DNA from: Geobacter sp. UBA6151
GTDB taxonomy: Bacteria > Desulfobacterota > Desulfuromonadia > Geobacterales > Pseudopelobacteraceae
NCBI GenBank assembly: GCA_002423105.1
Contig: DIUT01000043.1
Location: 2,252 to 66,251 of the forward strand
DNA: 64,000 bases
Direction of reading: 5' to 3'
Shown: one piece after another, positions 43,565-51,845 of the stretch
How positions within the stretch are numbered: position 1 is the first letter of the stretch
Layout of the letters: every line of letters begins with the position of its first letter
Program-made: the position numbers and the translations under genes
Notes under the pieces: model-generated
What the model saw: the letters and a program-made list of their open reading frames with translations, nothing else
Told to the model about the DNA's origin: nothing
The model's database searches: none

Positions 43565-46195
43565 TCAATGGTCCCCCAACACCCGCTTGATTTCACGGAC
43601 AAGCAGTTCCGGTTCCAGCGGTTTTGACAGGTAGCCATCAAAGCCCATTTCCAGAAACCGTTCCCGGTCGCCGCGCAGGGAATAGGCGGTCAGGGCAATG
43701 ACCGGCTGGTGAGCGCCGGTTTCCAGCTCCTTGCTGCGAAGCTCTTGTAGCGCTTCATCGCCACTCATTACCGGCATCCGGATATCCATCAGCACCAGAT
43801 CAAAACGCTCTTTTTGAAGCAGGTCCAGGCAGCCCCTGCCATTTTCCGCTATGGCTGCATCAGCTCCCAGCATTTTTAGCAATGCCATGCAATATCTGGT
43901 GTTGATACGGTCATCTTCCGTTACCAATACCCGCAAAGGAAGACCCACCTTGAAGGTAGACGATGCTCTGCCGCTTTCTGCGGTAACTTCAACAGGCTGG
44001 GCAACGGCAAATGGCACCCTGACGGTGAAACAACTGCCTTCCCCCAGCCTGCTTTCAACGGCAATGCGTCCTCCCATAAGTTCCGCCAGGCGTTGGCTGA
44101 TGGTAAGTCCGAGGCCGGTGCCGCCAAACGTATGGGTTGTTGAGCCATTCTCCTGTTCAAAGGGCTGGAAGATTCTTTCCTGGGCGTCCGGTGCGATGCC
44201 GATGCCGGTGTCCCGGACCGCAAGCTCCAGCAGCACATTGCTTTCCAACTGTTCAAGAAGGCGCGCCGTGATGGTGATACCTCCCTCACTGGTGAACTTG
44301 GCCGCATTCCCCAGCAGGTTCAGCAGAATCTGTTTGATCCTCAGAGGATCTCCCGCCAGTGCCGCAGGGATATCCTCTCCATACTCGATACAAAGGTCCA
44401 ACCCTTTGCTATGAACAAGCGATTTCTGTGTTAGAACCAGCTCGTCGATAGTTTGACGCAGATTGAAGTTCACGGTCTCCAGCACAATTTTACCGGCCTC
44501 CACCTTGGAGAGGTCCAGGATGTCGTTGATCAGGGAGAGCAGGTTTTTCCCGGACAGAGAGATGGACTGCACAAAATCGGACTGCTCCTCGGTCAGCTCA
44601 CCCATCTCCAGAAGCTGGCTCATGCCGAGGATGCCGTTTAAAGGGGTACGGATCTCGTGGCTCATATTGGCCAGGAACTGGCTTTTGGCCAGATTGGCGC
44701 TTTCGGCGGCGTCCCGCGTCTGGGCAAGCGCATCCATGATCTTCTTGAGTTCGGTTATATCGCGAAATTCGATCACCCGTGCTTCACGGCCCTTGTAGAG
44801 TACATTCTTGCCCCGTATGGCAAGTGGATAGCGTGATCCGTCCTTACGGAGACCAGTCACCTCGTAGGCCTGTTCATACCCGCTGCGGATGTTGGCAAGC
44901 ACCGTATCAAGGGATTCCGGAGCGATCAGCTCAAGGCCGTTCATGCCAATCAGCTCTCCCTGGCTGAATCCGGTAAGATCGGACAGGCCCTTGTTGCAGT
45001 CAAGAATCAGCCCCTGGTCATGGATCACGATTCCGCCGAAAGAGGCGTCACTGAGCGCCTTGAAGCGCTCCTCGCTTTCGGCGACCTCCCTGGAATACTG
45101 GACTGTCCTGACATGGGCATTGTGGATCATACGCATAATCATGGTCAGCAACAGGGTGATGATGATGCCTCCTGCCAGCACGGCAAATGAGGCGCTACGC
45201 TGTGTCTCAACAAGGAAAGGGGGCAGGGTTTTGAAGGTAATCAGCCAGTTCATGCCATAGACTTCAAGTTTCTTTCGATGTGTGAACAGCGGTGCATAAT
45301 CAACCGGCAGCGCGATCTTTTCAGCTTCAATGCTGCTGAACATGAAGTTTTCAGGCAGCTCACTGCCGCCGGCATAGAGCTCGAAGGAGATATCTGCTGG
45401 CATCCCTCTGAGTGAGGCGTAGATGAAATCCCTGATCCTGATCGGGCTGTAGGAGAACCCCAGCAGGGCCTTCTGCCGCATTTCAACCGAATCTATCCGG
45501 ACGTCCTGGCGGTAGACCGGCAGATACATCAGCATGCCATGCTGCGTATCTGTTGCGGTCTCCTGTACCAGAGTGACCCGTGCTGCAATGGTTGTTTCAT
45601 CCCGGTCCCGGGCACGCTCCATGGCGATTCGCCGGACCGGTTCCGAGAACATGTCATAGCCGAACGCCCGCTGATTGCGCCAGTCAAACGGCTCAATGTA
45701 GATGATTGAGCTGTAGGCGGCGCGCTTCCCTTCTGGATTAATGGTGTAGCCCGGAAAACCTTCAGCGCGCATCCTGCGGATATGCCGCTCCTTCTCTGCC
45801 GGTTCGATCCACTGCGAAAAACCGATCCCCTGGATACCCGGATAGTACCTATCCAGCTTTAATGAAGCTACATAGCGCCGCCACTCATCGCGGTTCACTT
45901 CGGTGCTGGCGTTGAACAGTCCGGCAGCGCCCCGCAGAATCTGCTCGTTATGCTTCATGCTTTCGGTAAGCAGCACGATGATATCTTCGGTCCTGTTATC
46001 AAAAATCTGCTGTGCCCGTGCTTTGAGGCTGGCATCGTACAGAAACCAGAAAAACAGCGAAATTGAGATTGCTATGACAAATACAACAAAGGGGGACAGG
46101 CGGGTAATATCGCCCAAAGCTGGAGGGGGACCGTACTTGGAAAAAGCAGGTGGCTTGTATGGTTTTTCGCTGAGAATACTCATTCGTTCACCCAT
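43565..46195 (-). CDS. CHASE-domain hybrid sensor histidine kinase
   Basis: 876 residues (or 872 from ATG 46183). Membrane segment at about 33-52, extracellular CHASE domain (about 95-300, with YPGIQGIGFSQWI and FGYDMFSEPVRR), second membrane segment at about 337-360, PAS (SDASFGGIVIHDQGLILDCN), HisKA NMSHEIRTPLNGILGM, HATPase GGTGLGLTISQRL, receiver LVLMDIRMPVMSGDEAL. CHASE domains sense small extracellular molecules; the ligand here is unknown. Single gene; no response-regulator output gene adjacent. Confidence 0.95.
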   Translation of the reverse strand: MGERMSILSEKPYKPPAFSKYGPPPALGDITRLSPFVVFVIAISISLFFWFLYDASLKARAQQIFDNRTEDIIVLLTESMKHNEQILRGAAGLFNASTEVNRDEWRRYVASLKLDRYYPGIQGIGFSQWIEPAEKERHIRRMRAEGFPGYTINPEGKRAAYSSIIYIEPFDWRNQRAFGYDMFSEPVRRIAMERARDRDETTIAARVTLVQETATDTQHGMLMYLPVYRQDVRIDSVEMRQKALLGFSYSPIRIRDFIYASLRGMPADISFELYAGGSELPENFMFSSIEAEKIALPVDYAPLFTHRKKLEVYGMNWLITFKTLPPFLVETQRSASFAVLAGGIIITLLLTMIMRMIHNAHVRTVQYSREVAESEERFKALSDASFGGIVIHDQGLILDCNKGLSDLTGFSQGELIGMNGLELIAPESLDTVLANIRSGYEQAYEVTGLRKDGSRYPLAIRGKNVLYKGREARVIEFRDITELKKIMDALAQTRDAAESANLAKSQFLANMSHEIRTPLNGILGMSQLLEMGELTEEQSDFVQSISLSGKNLLSLINDILDLSKVEAGKIVLETVNFNLRQTIDELVLTQKSLVHSKGLDLCIEYGEDIPAALAGDPLRIKQILLNLLGNAAKFTSEGGITITARLLEQLESNVLLELAVRDTGIGIAPDAQERIFQPFEQENGSTTHTFGGTGLGLTISQRLAELMGGRIAVESRLGEGSCFTVRVPFAVAQPVEVTAESGRASSTFKVGLPLRVLVTEDDRINTRYCMALLKMLGADAAIAENGRGCLDLLQKERFDLVLMDIRMPVMSGDEALQELRSKELETGAHQPVIALTAYSLRGDRERFLEMGFDGYLSKPLEPELLVREIKRVLGDH

Positions 46196-46261
46196 GTGCC
46201 AGTCAGGTGGTCTGCGGGAAAACTAATTGAATCATACATCAGCTATGCATACTTGCAAACA

Positions 46262-47197
46262 TTAGTGCAAAATTATCGCCTCATCCAGGCAGAACTCGAC
46301 ACAGAGACCACAGGCCGTACAGCGGGCTGTTTCAAAGGCAGGCGGTGTATCGGCCTGTTCTTCTTTGGTGCTTAAAGCGCCGGTTGGGCAGATGGCCACG
46401 CAGCCCTGGCAGGCGGTGCAGTTCTCAGAGATGCAGATGTTGCCGAAAAACCGCTTCTGCAGGGTTTCCGTGGTAGCCTGCCCGGTGGTTTCCAGCACGC
46501 GGTTCAGCAGCTCCCGACGGGCAGGCAACCGCTTGGAGGTGTAGTCGCTCCGTTTCTCCGTCTGTTCCGAACTTTGAGACAAGACCACGGCAGCGGTCTG
46601 AAAGAGTGAGCTGCGGAACGATTTAAAGAAGCTGCGACGGTCAACCGTCTCTTCCTGAAAACGGATGGTCTCAACGCTTTCCGCCATTATAATGTTGCAG
46701 CCGGTTGGCAGCAGGGCTGCAAGGTCTTGCAGGCGTCGCTGCAACTGACGCAGCATGGCGCTGTTGGGGCAGGCGCTGCACAGTGAGATGTTCAGGGTCA
46801 GTTGGCCGGTCAGCCGCTGCTTCAGGGTAAGCAGGTGTTCGGAAGACAAGCCGCCCAGGCAGGCGATCCAGCCGTTGGCCCTCTCTTTGGTGCGGCAGCA
46901 GCCCAGTACCGGCTCGGTCACCTTGGACAGTTGGGCAAGACAGGCCAGGACGTCGGCTGAAAACTCCAGTGCGCCGGAAGGGCAGACACTGGTGCAAAGC
47001 AGGCATCCGCTGCAACAGTTGCTGTCGATGACAAGGCCGTCTTCCAGCGAGACCGCTTCCTTTGGGCAGATTGCGCTGCAATGGTCGCACTGGCTGGCGC
47101 TGAAACGGATGCGCAGACAACGGGATGCCTCTAATCGCAGGTCATCCCGACTGCCGGTCCGTATCGGCTCCGTTTTTTCAGGCACCGGTCGCCTCAT
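46262..47197 (-). CDS. Protein with four ferredoxin-type [4Fe-4S] motifs
   Basis: 311 residues, no signal peptide. Two cluster motifs lie near the N-terminus (CDHCSAICPKEA and CCSGCLLCTSVCPSGA) and two near the C-terminus (CTACQGCVAICPTGA and CTACGLCVEFCLDEA). A middle section holds further cysteines (LGCCRTKER, LCSACPNSAM). It resembles cytoplasmic ferredoxin-like accessory proteins of molybdoenzyme loci (NapF-like). The start lies inside the end of the chaperone gene (20-bp overlap), so it belongs to the molybdoenzyme operon. Possible roles: cluster or electron supply to the enzyme before export. Confidence 0.85.
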   Translation of the reverse strand: MRRPVPEKTEPIRTGSRDDLRLEASRCLRIRFSASQCDHCSAICPKEAVSLEDGLVIDSNCCSGCLLCTSVCPSGALEFSADVLACLAQLSKVTEPVLGCCRTKERANGWIACLGGLSSEHLLTLKQRLTGQLTLNISLCSACPNSAMLRQLQRRLQDLAALLPTGCNIIMAESVETIRFQEETVDRRSFFKSFRSSLFQTAAVVLSQSSEQTEKRSDYTSKRLPARRELLNRVLETTGQATTETLQKRFFGNICISENCTACQGCVAICPTGALSTKEEQADTPPAFETARCTACGLCVEFCLDEAIILH

Positions 47198-47819
47198 TCA
47201 GTGCGGCTGCATCGGCAGTGATAAAGGCTGCGGTGCATTTGGCCAGGGCCACATAGAAGGGGGCCTCGCCATCGTTGATGACGGCATCGGTAAACGGGGT
47301 CAGCCAGGGGAGCAGGAAGGTGTGGAGAAACTCGAGTTGCAGACCTTTCAGACGTTCCACCTCGGTAGTGTCACCGGCGGTTTGTGCCTCGCGCTGTTTG
47401 AAGGCCAGATAGGAGAGGAACTCCAGTTCGACGGCAAAATGATCCGGCAGTTCATGAAAATCATCGGCCAGCTGCAGGCCGCAGGCATGGTAGAAGGCGG
47501 CCACTTTGGCCGTTGAATCCCCCATGACATGTTTGTGTTCATCCATCCAGACTGAACCGTAGGGGGCAGCCACCAGCTTGAAGGGACCAAGAAACAGACG
47601 CGTGTGCTCAACCAGTTGTTCTTCAATGGTTGATTTAGACAGTACTTTGGTTGCTGCGGACGCCTGCTCGGCAGCCTCCGGCGCAAGCAGTTTCAGCAGG
47701 GTTGCCAGGATGTTGCAGCAATCTTCTTCAAGCAGGGCCGAGGTGGGGGAATAGTAGCAGGCGGCAAGCAGCCGGTAGGCATCTTCACGGGCGGTTAGGA
47801 CAGTTTCTTGTGTGGCCAT
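47178..47819 (-). CDS. TorD-like molybdoenzyme chaperone
   Basis: 213 residues, all-helical TorD/DmsD family. Typical regions: REDAYRLLAACYYSP, TRLFLGPFKLVAAPYGSVW and DHFAVELEFLSYLAF. Such chaperones bind the Tat signal of the catalytic subunit and hold export until the cofactor is inserted. ATG 47819 has AAGGAG 10 bp upstream; the longer frame to 48116 overlaps the iron-sulfur subunit and is rejected. An intrinsic terminator sits just upstream of the RBS. Confidence 0.9.
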   Translation of the reverse strand: MATQETVLTAREDAYRLLAACYYSPTSALLEEDCCNILATLLKLLAPEAAEQASAATKVLSKSTIEEQLVEHTRLFLGPFKLVAAPYGSVWMDEHKHVMGDSTAKVAAFYHACGLQLADDFHELPDHFAVELEFLSYLAFKQREAQTAGDTTEVERLKGLQLEFLHTFLLPWLTPFTDAVINDGEAPFYVALAKCTAAFITADAAALNEATGA

Positions 47820-47835
47820 TGTCAGGCTTCTCCTT

Positions 47836-47868
47836 AAAAAAGCGGGATGGGACAAACGTCCCATCCCG
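47836..47868 (-). terminator. Intrinsic terminator or attenuator inside the molybdoenzyme operon
   Basis: On the minus strand CGGGATGGGAC pairs with GTCCCATCCCG, followed by CTTTTTT. It lies between the iron-sulfur subunit and the chaperone, so readthrough must supply the chaperone and the four-cluster protein. Confidence 0.85.
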
Positions 47869-47899
47869 TATAGCACAGTTTCAACTACAGCAACAACGA

Positions 47900-48670
47900 T
47901 CAGATCTTGCCGGTTGCCTTGAAAGAGCGGATGTAGGCCACATTGGGCTTGGTCTTCTTCTCTTCCTTCAGGCGTACGCCTTTGTGCTTCTTCAGGGCCT
48001 GGGCCGGTGCGCTTGCTGCATCGTTCAGGTCGCCGAAGATACGTGCCTTGGCCGGGCAAACCGCAACACAGTTGGGCTCCATGCCTTTGGCTACGCGGTG
48101 TGCACAGAAGATGCACTTTTCAACCACACCCTGCTTACGGATGCTCTCGTAGTCAGCGTGGCTGTACTTGTTGTGGTTCGGGATAACAGCGCCTGCCGCC
48201 TTGGCGGTTTCTGCGCCGGAGGCGGTGCAGCCCTTGATCAGTTCGCTGGTGTCGCGGGAAGCGGCATGGGGAGCTGCGGTGCCGCTGTTGCAACTGATAA
48301 CCGAGTAGGCAGCCTTTTCCTTGTCCACATCCATGGCGCTGTAAGGACAGGCCTTTTGGCAGCGGCGGCAGCCGATGCAGCGCTCGTCGTTGTGCATGGT
48401 GATGCCGTCAGCGGTTTTGTACATCGCCTTGTCCTTCACCGGGCATGCCTTGACGCAGGGCGCGTCGGTGCAGTGGTTACAGAGCACCGGCAGAGCGGCA
48501 AAGTTTACATTGGGGAATTTCCCCTCTTCCTTGTAGATAAAGTCGGCCCAGTTGAAGGTCTGGCCGTTTGCGCGAGCCTGGGTGTTGTTCTCGGTTTTGC
48601 AGCCCAGGGCGCAGGCGCCGCAGCCGACACATTTCTGAAGGTCAATGACCATTCCGTATTGTTTTGCCAT
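47900..48670 (-). CDS. arrB: ArrB-like iron-sulfur subunit of the molybdoenzyme
   Basis: 256 residues. Four ferredoxin-like cysteine groups: KCVGCGACALGCKTENNT, LCNHCTDAPCVKACP, RCIGCRRCQKACP and KCIFCAHRVAKGMEPNCVAVCP. The opening YGMVIDLQKCVGCG and the end VAYIRSF match ArrB of arsenate-respiring bacteria as I remember it. It carries electrons to the catalytic subunit. It has no signal peptide and probably leaves the cell with the Tat-exported partner. It starts 18 bp after the catalytic gene. DmsB/PhsB-like alternatives are possible, so the symbol is moderately supported. Confidence 0.75.
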   Translation of the reverse strand: MAKQYGMVIDLQKCVGCGACALGCKTENNTQARANGQTFNWADFIYKEEGKFPNVNFAALPVLCNHCTDAPCVKACPVKDKAMYKTADGITMHNDERCIGCRRCQKACPYSAMDVDKEKAAYSVISCNSGTAAPHAASRDTSELIKGCTASGAETAKAAGAVIPNHNKYSHADYESIRKQGVVEKCIFCAHRVAKGMEPNCVAVCPAKARIFGDLNDAASAPAQALKKHKGVRLKEEKKTKPNVAYIRSFKATGKI

Positions 48671-48688
48671 TTATCAAATCCCCCCTTT

Positions 48689-51265
48689 CTAAGCTTTCTC
48701 GATCTTGACGCCGGTGAAACCGCCGTTACGTGCCGTTGCGCCGCTGAGACGATCAAAGTCGGACGGCATCAGTTCGTTGTTGTTGCCGCCGCGGGCCTTC
48801 TTGCCGTACTCCTTGGCTGCCACGCGACCGTAGGCCCAGTGGCCCTGGCCGTAGCACTTGGCCACCGTGCCGGGACGCACACCTTCCCAGAGACGGGCGG
48901 TGCAGGTGATGGTGGCGATGGTGGAGGTAAGCCGGATGGCGTCGCCGTCCTTGATTCCCAGCTTCTGTGCATCAACCGGGTTGATCTTGGCTACGTCGTC
49001 CCAGCTTACATCGCCCACGTCAACTTTCTTGAACTCATGGTACCAGACCGTGTTGGCGGAACGCCCTTCACGGTTGAGGCGTGATTTGTGGTCGATGAAG
49101 GTGAAGGGATACTCCTTCTCGCTGCCGTGACGCTTGGGTGACTCGTAGTGAGGAACAAAAACCAGTTCACCCTGTGCCTCGTAACCACTGCCCTTCAGAA
49201 CTTCATCAATGCTCATCTTGTTCTTGGCGGCAAACAGTTCGAGAGTTTTCTTCAGGGTCTCGCTGTAGAACTCGAACTTCTTGGTATCGGTCTTGAACTT
49301 GCCCCAGTTCTTTTTGTACTTGTAGGTCTCGGTGTTGTAGATACCCTTTTTCTTGAAATCTGCCCAACCGGAGATTTGGTCGCCCTTCATCTTTTCCTTG
49401 CCGTTCCATGCCTTCTGGCTGCTTATCTTGGCGGCAATCTCGGCGAATTCTGCGGCGTTGGCGGGTTTCTTCTTGGTCTCAGGGTCTTCAAAGGATGCGT
49501 AATAGTCATACAGGTTGGGGAAGCCCTTGGCCTTCAGCTTCTCAGCCAGCAGCCATACCACATCGGTCTCCTCAGCCTTCACCTGCCAGAGGGCCTTGGC
49601 AACCGGCTGCTGGATGGACATGTGACCGTGCAGGTTGGCCATGTTGGTGACGACAGACAGTTTCTCGGTTGGCGCAAAGGTGGAAGGCAGCACCACATCG
49701 GCGAACTGGGTCATCTCCGAGGCGTTGGTGACCATGTGCACAAAGAACGGTACCTTGGCCATGGCCTTATCCCAACGGTCTGCGCCGGTGCAGGAGAAAT
49801 TGAAGTTGGTCCAGGAGCTGAGCATGATCTCGCATGCCCCCGGATCCTTCAGCAGTCCGTCGGCTACCCCGTTGGTGACTACGTTGGCCTTGGCGCTGGC
49901 GGCTTTGGTGACTTTGCCGTCCTTGTCCTTCTCTTCATGGTTGTAGCCACCCATGATAGCCGGCATGTTCTTGGCACCGCGACCGTCCAGCTTCTTGCCC
50001 TTGGCGCCCTTTTTGGCAACATCATCAATAAAGGCATCAAACTTGGGGAAAGAGGTGGTTGGTGCGCCGGAACTCTGGAATACACCACCTTCGGTCTCGA
50101 TGGAGCCGAGGATGCCGTTCAGGGCGTAGACCGACATGGAGGCATAGGTGCCCCGTGGGGTCATGGCCACGCCCGGGCCCATATAGACGGCGCAGGCGGA
50201 ACCGGCCTTGCCCATGGTACGGGCAACCTTCACGATCTGGTCAGCCGGGATCAGGGTGATCTTGGCGGCCCAGGCCGGGGTCTTGTCCTTCAGCTCAATG
50301 TTCCAGTACTTGACGATGCCGTGGGTCTGCTTCTCGGCAAAAGCAGCTTCATCAACGGTGGCACCGGTCTTGAACAGGTTCTTGCCATCCTTGAAGTCAC
50401 CCACAAACTCTTTGCTCCAGAGCCCTTCGGTCAAGAGCACATGGGCAATGGCGCCAGCCAGTGCGCCGTCGGTGCCTGGCTTGATCGGCAGCCATTCGTT
50501 GGACTTTGCTGCGATGGAAGAAAGGCGCGGGTCAACGGTAATAACCGAACCACGATCAAAAATATCACCCAGCTTGTTGATGGTGTTAGGCACCTGACGG
50601 TTGGAGGAGAGCGGGTCACAACCCCAGGCGACAAGACATTTCATTTTTGCAAAATCATAATCACGGTATCCGAAGAAACCCTGGGTGTAACCGGGGCCCA
50701 TTTTCTCGGCCTCGGCGCAGATGGCGCTGTGAGAAAAAGCGTTGCCGGTTCCGTAAATCTTGGTCAGCGCCCCGTACAGCAACGCCTGGGAAGTGGGAGA
50801 GTAACGACCACGAATGTAGGTCAACTTTTCCGGGTGACCTGTCTTGCGCAGGGCGATCATCTTGTCAGCCACCAGCTCCAGGGCTTCATCCCAGGAGATG
50901 GGCACGAACTTGGGGTCAATCCCCTTGCCTTTGGCAGGATTGGTACGTTTCATCGGCACCTTGATACGATCCGGGTCATAGGTTTGCTGAATCATCAGGT
51001 GACCACGGGGGCAAACAAAACCGCTGTTGGCCTTGGAAAGCTGGTTGCCGCGTACTTTTACGATACGGCCTTCCTGGACATAGAACTCCACCGGACACCA
51101 GGCGGTACAGCCCTGGCAGGTTGAGGCGACCCACTCGCCCTTGGGGGCTTCGCCAGCCTTGGGCATGTGTCCGGCGGCAAATGCGTTCAGCTTGGGCAGG
51201 CCGACGGTTGCTACAGCGCCTGCTGCGGCAGTGAGTTTAAGAAAATCTCTACGTTTGATCTCCAT
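48689..51265 (-). CDS. arrA: ArrA-like respiratory molybdopterin oxidoreductase
   Basis: 858 residues, the length of known ArrA (about 850). Tat signal RRDFLKLTAAAG. The [4Fe-4S] motif is C50-x2-C53-x3-C57-x27-C85, the spacing published for ArrA. C183 in SHSAICAEAEK is the likely molybdenum ligand; H179, C183, K188 and Y200 keep the spacing I recall for Shewanella ArrA active-site residues (H189, C193, K198, Y210). LWSKEFVGDF corresponds to the ArrA primer region. The expected reaction is arsenate to arsenite in anaerobic respiration. No ars resistance genes are nearby, so polysulfide, thiosulfate or another oxyanion remains possible. Confidence 0.75.
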   Translation of the reverse strand: MEIKRRDFLKLTAAAGAVATVGLPKLNAFAAGHMPKAGEAPKGEWVASTCQGCTAWCPVEFYVQEGRIVKVRGNQLSKANSGFVCPRGHLMIQQTYDPDRIKVPMKRTNPAKGKGIDPKFVPISWDEALELVADKMIALRKTGHPEKLTYIRGRYSPTSQALLYGALTKIYGTGNAFSHSAICAEAEKMGPGYTQGFFGYRDYDFAKMKCLVAWGCDPLSSNRQVPNTINKLGDIFDRGSVITVDPRLSSIAAKSNEWLPIKPGTDGALAGAIAHVLLTEGLWSKEFVGDFKDGKNLFKTGATVDEAAFAEKQTHGIVKYWNIELKDKTPAWAAKITLIPADQIVKVARTMGKAGSACAVYMGPGVAMTPRGTYASMSVYALNGILGSIETEGGVFQSSGAPTTSFPKFDAFIDDVAKKGAKGKKLDGRGAKNMPAIMGGYNHEEKDKDGKVTKAASAKANVVTNGVADGLLKDPGACEIMLSSWTNFNFSCTGADRWDKAMAKVPFFVHMVTNASEMTQFADVVLPSTFAPTEKLSVVTNMANLHGHMSIQQPVAKALWQVKAEETDVVWLLAEKLKAKGFPNLYDYYASFEDPETKKKPANAAEFAEIAAKISSQKAWNGKEKMKGDQISGWADFKKKGIYNTETYKYKKNWGKFKTDTKKFEFYSETLKKTLELFAAKNKMSIDEVLKGSGYEAQGELVFVPHYESPKRHGSEKEYPFTFIDHKSRLNREGRSANTVWYHEFKKVDVGDVSWDDVAKINPVDAQKLGIKDGDAIRLTSTIATITCTARLWEGVRPGTVAKCYGQGHWAYGRVAAKEYGKKARGGNNNELMPSDFDRLSGATARNGGFTGVKIEKA

Positions 51266-51283
51266 TCCTTTTCCTCCTTTTAT

Positions 51284-51586
51284 TTATTTGTGGCAGTTTT
51301 TACAGTTGCCCTTCACGGTGAAGGCGGTTTTACCGTTGTGACAGGCGCCGCAGGATGCGCCTTTCTGCATCTGCTTCATGGTGACGGTCTTGTGGGACTT
51401 GCTGTCGGTGAAGGGTTTGTCGTGGCATTTGGTGCACTCAAGGCCCATACCCACATGGTTGTCGTGGCTAAAGACCACCTGACCCTTCTTGTACTTGATG
51501 GTGACATCGCCGCCGCCGACAGCGGCAAAAGCGACACCAACCACCAGCAGGGAAAGACACGCTGCTGCTGCAATGATCCGTTTCAT
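51284..51586 (-). CDS. Triheme c7-type cytochrome
   Basis: 100 residues with signal peptide (cleavage after AFA). Three heme motifs CTKCH, CGACH and CKNCH and distal histidines in FSHDNH and KSHKT, as in the periplasmic PpcA-like cytochromes of Geobacter. It is the first gene before the molybdoenzyme (18-bp gap), so it probably delivers electrons to ArrB/ArrA in place of a dedicated membrane quinol oxidase (ArrC), which is absent. RBS AGGAGG. Confidence 0.92.
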   Translation of the reverse strand: MKRIIAAAACLSLLVVGVAFAAVGGGDVTIKYKKGQVVFSHDNHVGMGLECTKCHDKPFTDSKSHKTVTMKQMQKGASCGACHNGKTAFTVKGNCKNCHK

Positions 51587-51626
51587 CCTGTTCCTCCTTT
51601 TATGGGGATTGTATAAAAGCAGGGAG

Positions 51627-51655
51627 AATATATCTAAAAATAGATATCAATGCAA
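51627..51655 (-). promoter_or_regulatory. Sigma-70-type promoter of the cytochrome-arrAB-like operon
   Basis: Minus strand TTGCAT and TATATT with 17-bp spacing, about 40 bp before the cytochrome start. The spacer carries a 7-bp inverted repeat ATATCTA-TTTT-TAGATAT (51629-51646). No GG-N10-GC sigma-54 element was found nearby. Confidence 0.5.
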
Positions 51656-51681
51656 CTGTATGTAATTATTCGCATATTTCG

Positions 51682-51699
51682 TGTTACGATGTCGTAACA
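51682..51699. promoter_or_regulatory. Palindromic regulator site, copy 1
   Basis: TGTTACGATGTCGTAACA: identical 7-bp arms to copy 2, 4-bp centre. It lies about 27 bp upstream of the -35 box of the cytochrome operon promoter, a normal activator position. Confidence 0.7.
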
Positions 51700-51802
51700 G
51701 CGTCTTTTGTGCGTTGGTTTTGGGACGGCAGGCGCGGCTGGCTGGATTTGGTCTGACTGTGTGCAAAGTCCATTGTGAAGGGCCTTGGCCGAGGTTGGGG
51801 GT

Positions 51803-51838
51803 AAAACTCCTGCTGTTACGATTGCGTAACAGCAGGAG
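51803..51838 (-). terminator. Palindromic regulator site, copy 2, embedded in the terminator of the regulator gene
   Basis: The core TGTTACGATTGCGTAACA at 51814-51831 is extended to 14-bp arms (CTCCTGCTGTTACG) and followed on the minus strand by TTTT, directly after the response-regulator stop. It can act as intrinsic terminator and as an upstream binding site 132 bp from copy 1. Confidence 0.75.
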
Positions 51839-51845
51839 GGTGGAC

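Noticed and set aside
47651..49084. 477-codon plus-strand frame over arrB-like and arrA-like genes
   Set aside because: Antisense to two genes with clear motifs; low-complexity Ala/Gly/Val sequence and no family match.
49148..51124. 658-codon open frame antisense to the arrA-like gene
   Set aside because: It is a composition-driven shadow of the sense gene; no RBS or recognisable domain, while the sense frame has all molybdoenzyme motifs.
51587..51845. Sigma-54 promoter for the cytochrome operon
   Set aside because: Expected from an NtrC-like regulator, but no GG-N10-GC element was found; TGGACTTTGCAC has the wrong spacing.
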